In this document: piece after piece, positions 60,625-64,000 of the stretch
Layout: each line of letters starts with the position of its first letter
How positions within the stretch are numbered: the first letter of the stretch is position 1
Origin: Candidatus Thorarchaeota archaeon MP11T_1
GTDB lineage: Archaea > Asgardarchaeota > Thorarchaeia > Thorarchaeales > Thorarchaeaceae
Length of the DNA stretch: 64,000 bases
Assembly: GCA_002825515.1 (NCBI GenBank)
Contig: PJET01000001.1
Location: forward strand, 59,793-123,792
Direction: 5' to 3'
Position numbers and translations under genes: made by a program
The notes under the pieces: model-generated
Seen by the model: the letters and a program-made list of their open reading frames with translations, nothing else
What the model was told of the DNA's origin: nothing
The model's database searches: none

Positions 60625-61233
60625 TTAGTCAATCTTTCTCTGGTGAGTGAGTTCCTCTCGATATTTATAGAATCGATACATGGCAGTGAGGATACCTAAC
60701 ATACTGACCACTACAAGACCCCAGAGCAATTGATCGAGAACAGAAAACACCACTAAGGTGAACAGCCTTTCAGAACGACCTCCCAGACCTATGTCAAGAT
60801 CAGAAACACCCAAGCTAGATGCACGCGATCGCGTATAGCTTGTGAGTAACCAACCAGAGATTGATATGATTACCCATATTTCCACACGAAGGTTGAGAAA
60901 GTAAATACCTGAGTATTCCAAAGCTATAGATCCCAAAATCAGAATCTCTGAGATTTTATCAATAACAGAGTCTGTAAAAGCACCAATATCAGATTCAATC
61001 TTCCTTTCACGCGCAACAGCACCATCGACTCCATCAAATAGACCAGAAAAGAATACTAGAATTCCAAAAATGATGGCAGACCCTATCAAATTCAGAAAAA
61101 GTGCAGCAAGATAGGCTAGTAACAAACTGAAATAAGTTATTGAATTTGGCCGAGCTCCGGATCTGGCCAGTGGCTGAGCAATCCATTGAACAACACCCTT
61201 GAAGATACGCCGGACTCTAAACTTGCTGGGCAA
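60625..61233 (-). CDS. CDP-alcohol phosphatidyltransferase (archaetidylinositol-phosphate-synthase-like)
   Basis: 202 residues with about six hydrophobic segments. FDGVDGAVARERKIESDIGA then FTDSVIDKISEI is the family motif DGx2ARx8Gx3Dx3D. These enzymes join CDP-archaeol to inositol-phosphate, serine or glycerol-phosphate in membrane lipid synthesis. The end of the nucleotidyltransferase gene lies 3 bases upstream on the same strand. In many archaea the two activities (NTP transferase + CDP-alcohol PT) are paired to make CDP-alcohol lipids or inositol phosphodiesters. Confidence 0.85.
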   Translation of the reverse strand: MPSKFRVRRIFKGVVQWIAQPLARSGARPNSITYFSLLLAYLAALFLNLIGSAIIFGILVFFSGLFDGVDGAVARERKIESDIGAFTDSVIDKISEILILGSIALEYSGIYFLNLRVEIWVIISISGWLLTSYTRSRASSLGVSDLDIGLGGRSERLFTLVVFSVLDQLLWGLVVVSMLGILTAMYRFYKYREELTHQRKID

Positions 61234-61236
61234 ATA

Positions 61237-62253
61237 TTATACCTCCAAATTATATTCAACGGAATCGTAGATGACGCATCTGTGTATCCGGCTTTGAGAT
61301 GAAATCTTCGATTCGCCAAAGATTATTGCATCAGTGATTTCGCACCCCTTTGAAATCTTAGTCTTTGAATCTATTGACACGTTAGGTCCGAGTTTGCAGT
61401 AATCGCCAATTTCACAGTTCGAGGATATCAAAACTGGACCTTGTATAGAAACTCCTTGACCAAGGGTGATGTTAGATTTTAGCGATAACCGGTCACCAAC
61501 TTCAACACTATCATCACTAGGAATAAAGACAGATTGTCTTTTTTCAATAGCTCCACGCAAAAGGAGATGTTGATTCGTATCTAGAAGGTCTGATAATGTG
61601 TCAACATCAAACAAGGGTTGGGTTACATCAAAATATAAGACACGATTGCCATCTTTGAGTAGTTCTCTTAATACGTGGGAAACCCGTTCATCCCCACTGT
61701 CAATTGCAGATTTACATTGTTCCCTAATACGAGTATGGCCAATAAGCATCATTGCACTTCTAGCATTGATCTTGGAATTGGCTATACCTTCGCCAAATCC
61801 TAATACTAGTCCATTGTCACCTAGCTCCACAGGGGTCCCTGATTTTGCAGTAGAACTTACTGCGAGCATTGTACTTTCAGGCGTACCAAATTTTGAGTGG
61901 TGTTCTAGTAGTCCTATCATGCTGGATGGTTCTATTATCGCATCAACAGGAGAAAGGAGAAAATCGCCATCGAAGGATTCGATTGCTGTGAGCGTCGTCT
62001 GAAGAGGTCCTTTTTCATACTCAGGCACATGAACGACATTAATATTGAGATTGGAGTTTGATACGAAGTCATCAATCAATGTCCCTCTCCACCCAACGGC
62101 TACAAAAATATCATTGATTCCTGACAGTGTATATCGCTCAACAGCCCACTCTAAGAGGGTCTTTCCTGCAACGTCGATAAGCGCCTTTGGTATTATTTCA
62201 GTCAAAGGACTCATTCGTTCCCCTTTACCAGCAGCAAGAATGACTCCGTGAAT
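61237..62253 (-). CDS. Sugar-phosphate nucleotidyltransferase with AUU start
   Basis: 338 residues if it starts at the AUU at 62253. The first in-frame ATG (62214) would cut off HGVILAAGKGER, the universally needed nucleotide loop (LAAGxGxR); no ATG, GTG or TTG exists between that ATG and the upstream stop. A strong GGAGGA lies six bases before the AUU. Then PLTEIIPKALIDVAGKTLLE and, at the C-terminus, a left-handed beta-helix of acyltransferase type (ISSNCEIGDYCKLGPNVSID). Product likely a CDP- or UDP-activated compound for the adjacent lipid synthase. AUU start is inference; a sequencing change is the alternative. Confidence 0.85.
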   Translation of the reverse strand: MHGVILAAGKGERMSPLTEIIPKALIDVAGKTLLEWAVERYTLSGINDIFVAVGWRGTLIDDFVSNSNLNINVVHVPEYEKGPLQTTLTAIESFDGDFLLSPVDAIIEPSSMIGLLEHHSKFGTPESTMLAVSSTAKSGTPVELGDNGLVLGFGEGIANSKINARSAMMLIGHTRIREQCKSAIDSGDERVSHVLRELLKDGNRVLYFDVTQPLFDVDTLSDLLDTNQHLLLRGAIEKRQSVFIPSDDSVEVGDRLSLKSNITLGQGVSIQGPVLISSNCEIGDYCKLGPNVSIDSKTKISKGCEITDAIIFGESKISSQSRIHRCVIYDSVEYNLEV

Positions 62254-62343
62254 TTGAATTCCTCCTCAAAAACACCTTCAAACGGAAGGGCCATATGTAT
62301 GTTTGTAGGGATGAATTTGGGAACACCATTGAGTGCCGAGATT

Positions 62344-63036
62344 ATGAGAATCGAGGACATAGAGAAATGTGATAATGTTATCGAAAGAGCTGCAGAGGTC
62401 ATTGCAGCTGGGGGTATTATCGCATATCCAACTGACACAAGTTATGGACTCGGATGTGATCCCAGAAACCGTGACGCTTTGGAACGACTTATTGCAGTAA
62501 AAAGACGTGATCGAAGACTAGGGTTCCCATTATTATTCGCTGATGAAACTCAATGTGAGTTGTACCATGATTTTCGAAGTCTTGAACGAGTCATCACAAG
62601 GATATTTTGGCCTGGTGCACTCACTATAATTGTTGAAGCACGACCTGACGTTCCAGCACACATCACAGCTGGAAGAAGTACCATTGCAATTAGGGTACCA
62701 AATCATATAATCCCAAGAGGTATAGCTAGGAGAATTGGCGGTCCAATTGTAGGCACAAGTGCAAATCGAAGTGGTGGACCAAACCCATTCGAACTGTCGG
62801 TGGCGTTAGAGCAGCTAGGTGATGAAGTAGACTTGTACATTGATGGAGGGCTCTCATCTGCTCAGGACAACTCCACAATAATTGGAGTTGAAGCTGCTGA
62901 AACAGAGGGAGAACCTCTCAACATTAAAATATACAGAGAGGGTGCATTACCAATTTCACAACTTGAAGCCAACTTGAAAGTAGATACGGATGCTTTGAGA
63001 TACTGGAGCACACGAATTATCGATGTTGATATGTGA
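62344..63036 (+). CDS. sua5: Threonylcarbamoyl-AMP synthase (Sua5/YrdC)
   Basis: About 230 residues from the ATG at 62344 (in-frame Met at 62311 and 62248 also exist). AAEVIAAGGIIAYPTDTSYG then GLGCDPRNRDALERLIAVKR, FWPGALTIIVEARPDVPA and GPIVGTSANRSGGPNPF are the Sua5 motifs. It makes threonylcarbamoyl-AMP, the first intermediate of tRNA t6A37. The C-terminal extension typical of archaeal long Sua5 is short here. Overlaps the THUMP gene (GTGAGG) at its end. Confidence 0.93.
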   Translation: MRIEDIEKCDNVIERAAEVIAAGGIIAYPTDTSYGLGCDPRNRDALERLIAVKRRDRRLGFPLLFADETQCELYHDFRSLERVITRIFWPGALTIIVEARPDVPAHITAGRSTIAIRVPNHIIPRGIARRIGGPIVGTSANRSGGPNPFELSVALEQLGDEVDLYIDGGLSSAQDNSTIIGVEAAETEGEPLNIKIYREGALPISQLEANLKVDTDALRYWSTRIIDVDM

Positions 63037-63581
63037 GGCGAGCCATACTGCGAAACTACAATCTACTTGTGTCATGCCCCAGAGAACGTGAACGAGCTGC
63101 TGAATCGGAGGTAAGATACTTTATTGGAGACCTACTTGAGGATGCAGAACTAGAGATATCTCGGACTCCTGTTTCTGGACTCTTGGCCTGCAAGACATCA
63201 CTAAATCCCTTTGAGGTTATCAAACGACTCAAAGAGTTTGCTGATGAAAACCCATACCAGTTTCGCTTTGCTATCCGTTTTACTCCTCTGGAAGAATGTG
63301 TTGGTTCAGAGATCACAGAAATTGTGGAAGCAACCCAGAAATTACTTCCAAAAATCGGGGAGAACGAGAGTTTTCGGGTGACTGTTAGGCGTAGGCATAC
63401 AGATCTTGATAATATGGAAGTAGTGATAGCAGTTGCGGATGTTATCCCTAGGAAAGTCAACTTGGATGCACCAGATAAGACCCTACTAGTTGAAATCGTT
63501 GGAGATTGGACAGGGATTTCAGTTCTAGATGAAAAGAATGACATTTTATCAATAATGACAATGCGTGATGATATGTACTAG
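63033..63581 (+). CDS. THUMP-domain protein (THUMPD1/Tan1-like)
   Basis: 182 residues: LVSCPRERERAAESEVRYFI at the N-terminus, then the THUMP part with GENESFRVTVRRRHTDLDNM and KVNLDAPDKTLLVEIVGDWT. No catalytic domain follows. In eukaryotes Tan1/THUMPD1 is an adaptor for tRNA acetyltransferase Nat10/Kre33 (ac4C12); the archaeal counterpart is likely similar (inference). Start is GTG overlapping the sua5 stop, same operon. Convergent with cgi121. Confidence 0.88.
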   Translation: MRRAILRNYNLLVSCPRERERAAESEVRYFIGDLLEDAELEISRTPVSGLLACKTSLNPFEVIKRLKEFADENPYQFRFAIRFTPLEECVGSEITEIVEATQKLLPKIGENESFRVTVRRRHTDLDNMEVVIAVADVIPRKVNLDAPDKTLLVEIVGDWTGISVLDEKNDILSIMTMRDDMY

Positions 63582-63592
63582 TATTGAACCAT

Positions 63593-64000
63593 TCAGCTTT
63601 CAAATGCTACAAGAGAAACTCTACTCACAAGACAGCGAGAGAGAGCCAACATCTTTGATTCCAAACTCTCTGTGTCTGAAACAGTATTGATTTCTTTGTC
63701 GCTTATCTCATAGTGATTCTTTATCCGTGCGATTCGTTCCTCCATAATTGGAAATGAGGGGATAATCTCCTTCCCAACTCGGTCGGCTAAATTGTGAATG
63801 ACCTTTTCTACAGAACCTTCATCAAGTCCGATTACCACAGCAGCTATTTCGTCGAGACCATCATACACACCCAAGGCATCAATAGCTTTACCTATTTGTC
63901 GTTGTGCAGAAGCAAAAACAAGGATTTCTACATCTAAACTCCGTGAAAGCATGTATTTTCCTTGCTGTGCATTGATTGCATTCTGCGCTGCGGAGAGTAG
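63593..64000 (-). CDS. cgi121: KEOPS complex subunit Cgi121, 5'-truncated by window edge
   Basis: The frame is open to the window end: NAINAQQGKYMLSRSLDVEI then LVFASAQRQIGKAIDALGV is the Cgi121 block (EhLxYxSxxRQI). Helices follow with KVIHNLADRVGKEI. Cgi121 is the KEOPS subunit that binds tRNA and works with Kae1, Bud32 and Pcc1 to add the threonylcarbamoyl group made with Sua5. About 136 residues are seen; the N-terminus lies outside. Convergent with the THUMP gene. Confidence 0.85.
   Translation of the reverse strand, partial: LLSAAQNAINAQQGKYMLSRSLDVEILVFASAQRQIGKAIDALGVYDGLDEIAAVVIGLDEGSVEKVIHNLADRVGKEIIPSFPIMEERIARIKNHYEISDKEINTVSDTESLESKMLALSRCLVSRVSLVAFES

Noticed and set aside
1..64000. 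CRISPR array, insertion sequence, prophage
   Set aside because: No regularly spaced repeats, no transposase or integrase frame, no phage structural genes seen by reading both strands.

Overview
The window is a gene-dense, archaeal chromosome segment that I assign to an Asgard archaeon (Promethearchaeota), most likely a Thorarchaeota-like lineage. The archaeal assignment rests on a uS3-to-cbf5 ribosomal supercluster with archaeal/eukaryotic-type proteins (eS4, eL32, eL19, eL34, eL14), Rpp29, archaeal AdkA, TiaS, an archaeal RNase P RNA, an intron-containing tRNA-Ser and TATA-box promoters. The Asgard assignment rests on a full-length actin (379 aa), a two-domain gelsolin, a Ras/Rab-like GTPase beside a longin-like protein, and a NYN protein with LOTUS-like repeats. 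The lineage call is inference; no marker-gene tree could be run.

Layout. 1-16235: ribosomal supercluster in the order uS3, uL29, Rpp29, uS17, uL14, uL24, eS4, uL5, uS14, uS8, uL6, eL32, eL19, uL18, uS5, uL30, Hsp20, uL15, SecY, a terpenoid-cyclase-fold protein, AdkA, an EMC3/DUF106 insertase, a small membrane protein, eL34, Cmk, eL14, Cbf5 and the RNase P RNA (not a protein gene; found by P1 pairing and conserved regions). A small heat-shock protein sits inside this block. 16235-21490: a membrane protein, Tsr3, a zinc-finger protein and TiaS, then the uS13-uS4-uS11 block in inverted orientation and tRNA-Ser(GGA) with a 32-nt intron. So translation, rRNA/tRNA modification and protein insertion are concentrated in the first 21 kb.

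21559-31000: asparaginase, geranylgeranyl reductase, RNase Z with a double-HTH protein, and a minus-strand run of TrmB regulator, ITPase, LLM/F420 oxidoreductase, M20 peptidase and Fpg glycosylase. 31004-42100: a secreted protein, 2-domain gelsolin, an MCM-like protein coupled to a DNA methyltransferase, a ferredoxin-type protein, a NYN/LOTUS protein, an MFS transporter, a GyrI-like protein and an M20 amidohydrolase.

42161-55053: inositol-phosphatase and isochorismatase-fold pair, the longin-like protein plus GTPase pair, a zinc-ribbon coiled-coil protein, two APH-type kinases, an ArsB/NhaD-type transporter, GNAT, small membrane proteins, and actin. A degraded duplicate of the actin C-terminus lies about 1.2 kb from the intact gene. 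55385-60555: a winged-helix/CARF-like protein translated just ahead of a Mini-III-like RNase III protein, an HD phosphohydrolase, a primase-large-subunit-like Fe-S protein and a cytosolic beta-propeller. 60625-64000: CDP-alcohol phosphatidyltransferase, a sugar nucleotidyltransferase whose N-terminus requires an AUU start, and a tRNA-modification group (Sua5, THUMP protein, Cgi121, the last cut by the window edge).

No CRISPR array, insertion sequence or prophage was seen. Candidates for undescribed biology are the CARF-like/RNase III pair, the longin/GTPase pair with an altered switch II, and the actin duplication relic.
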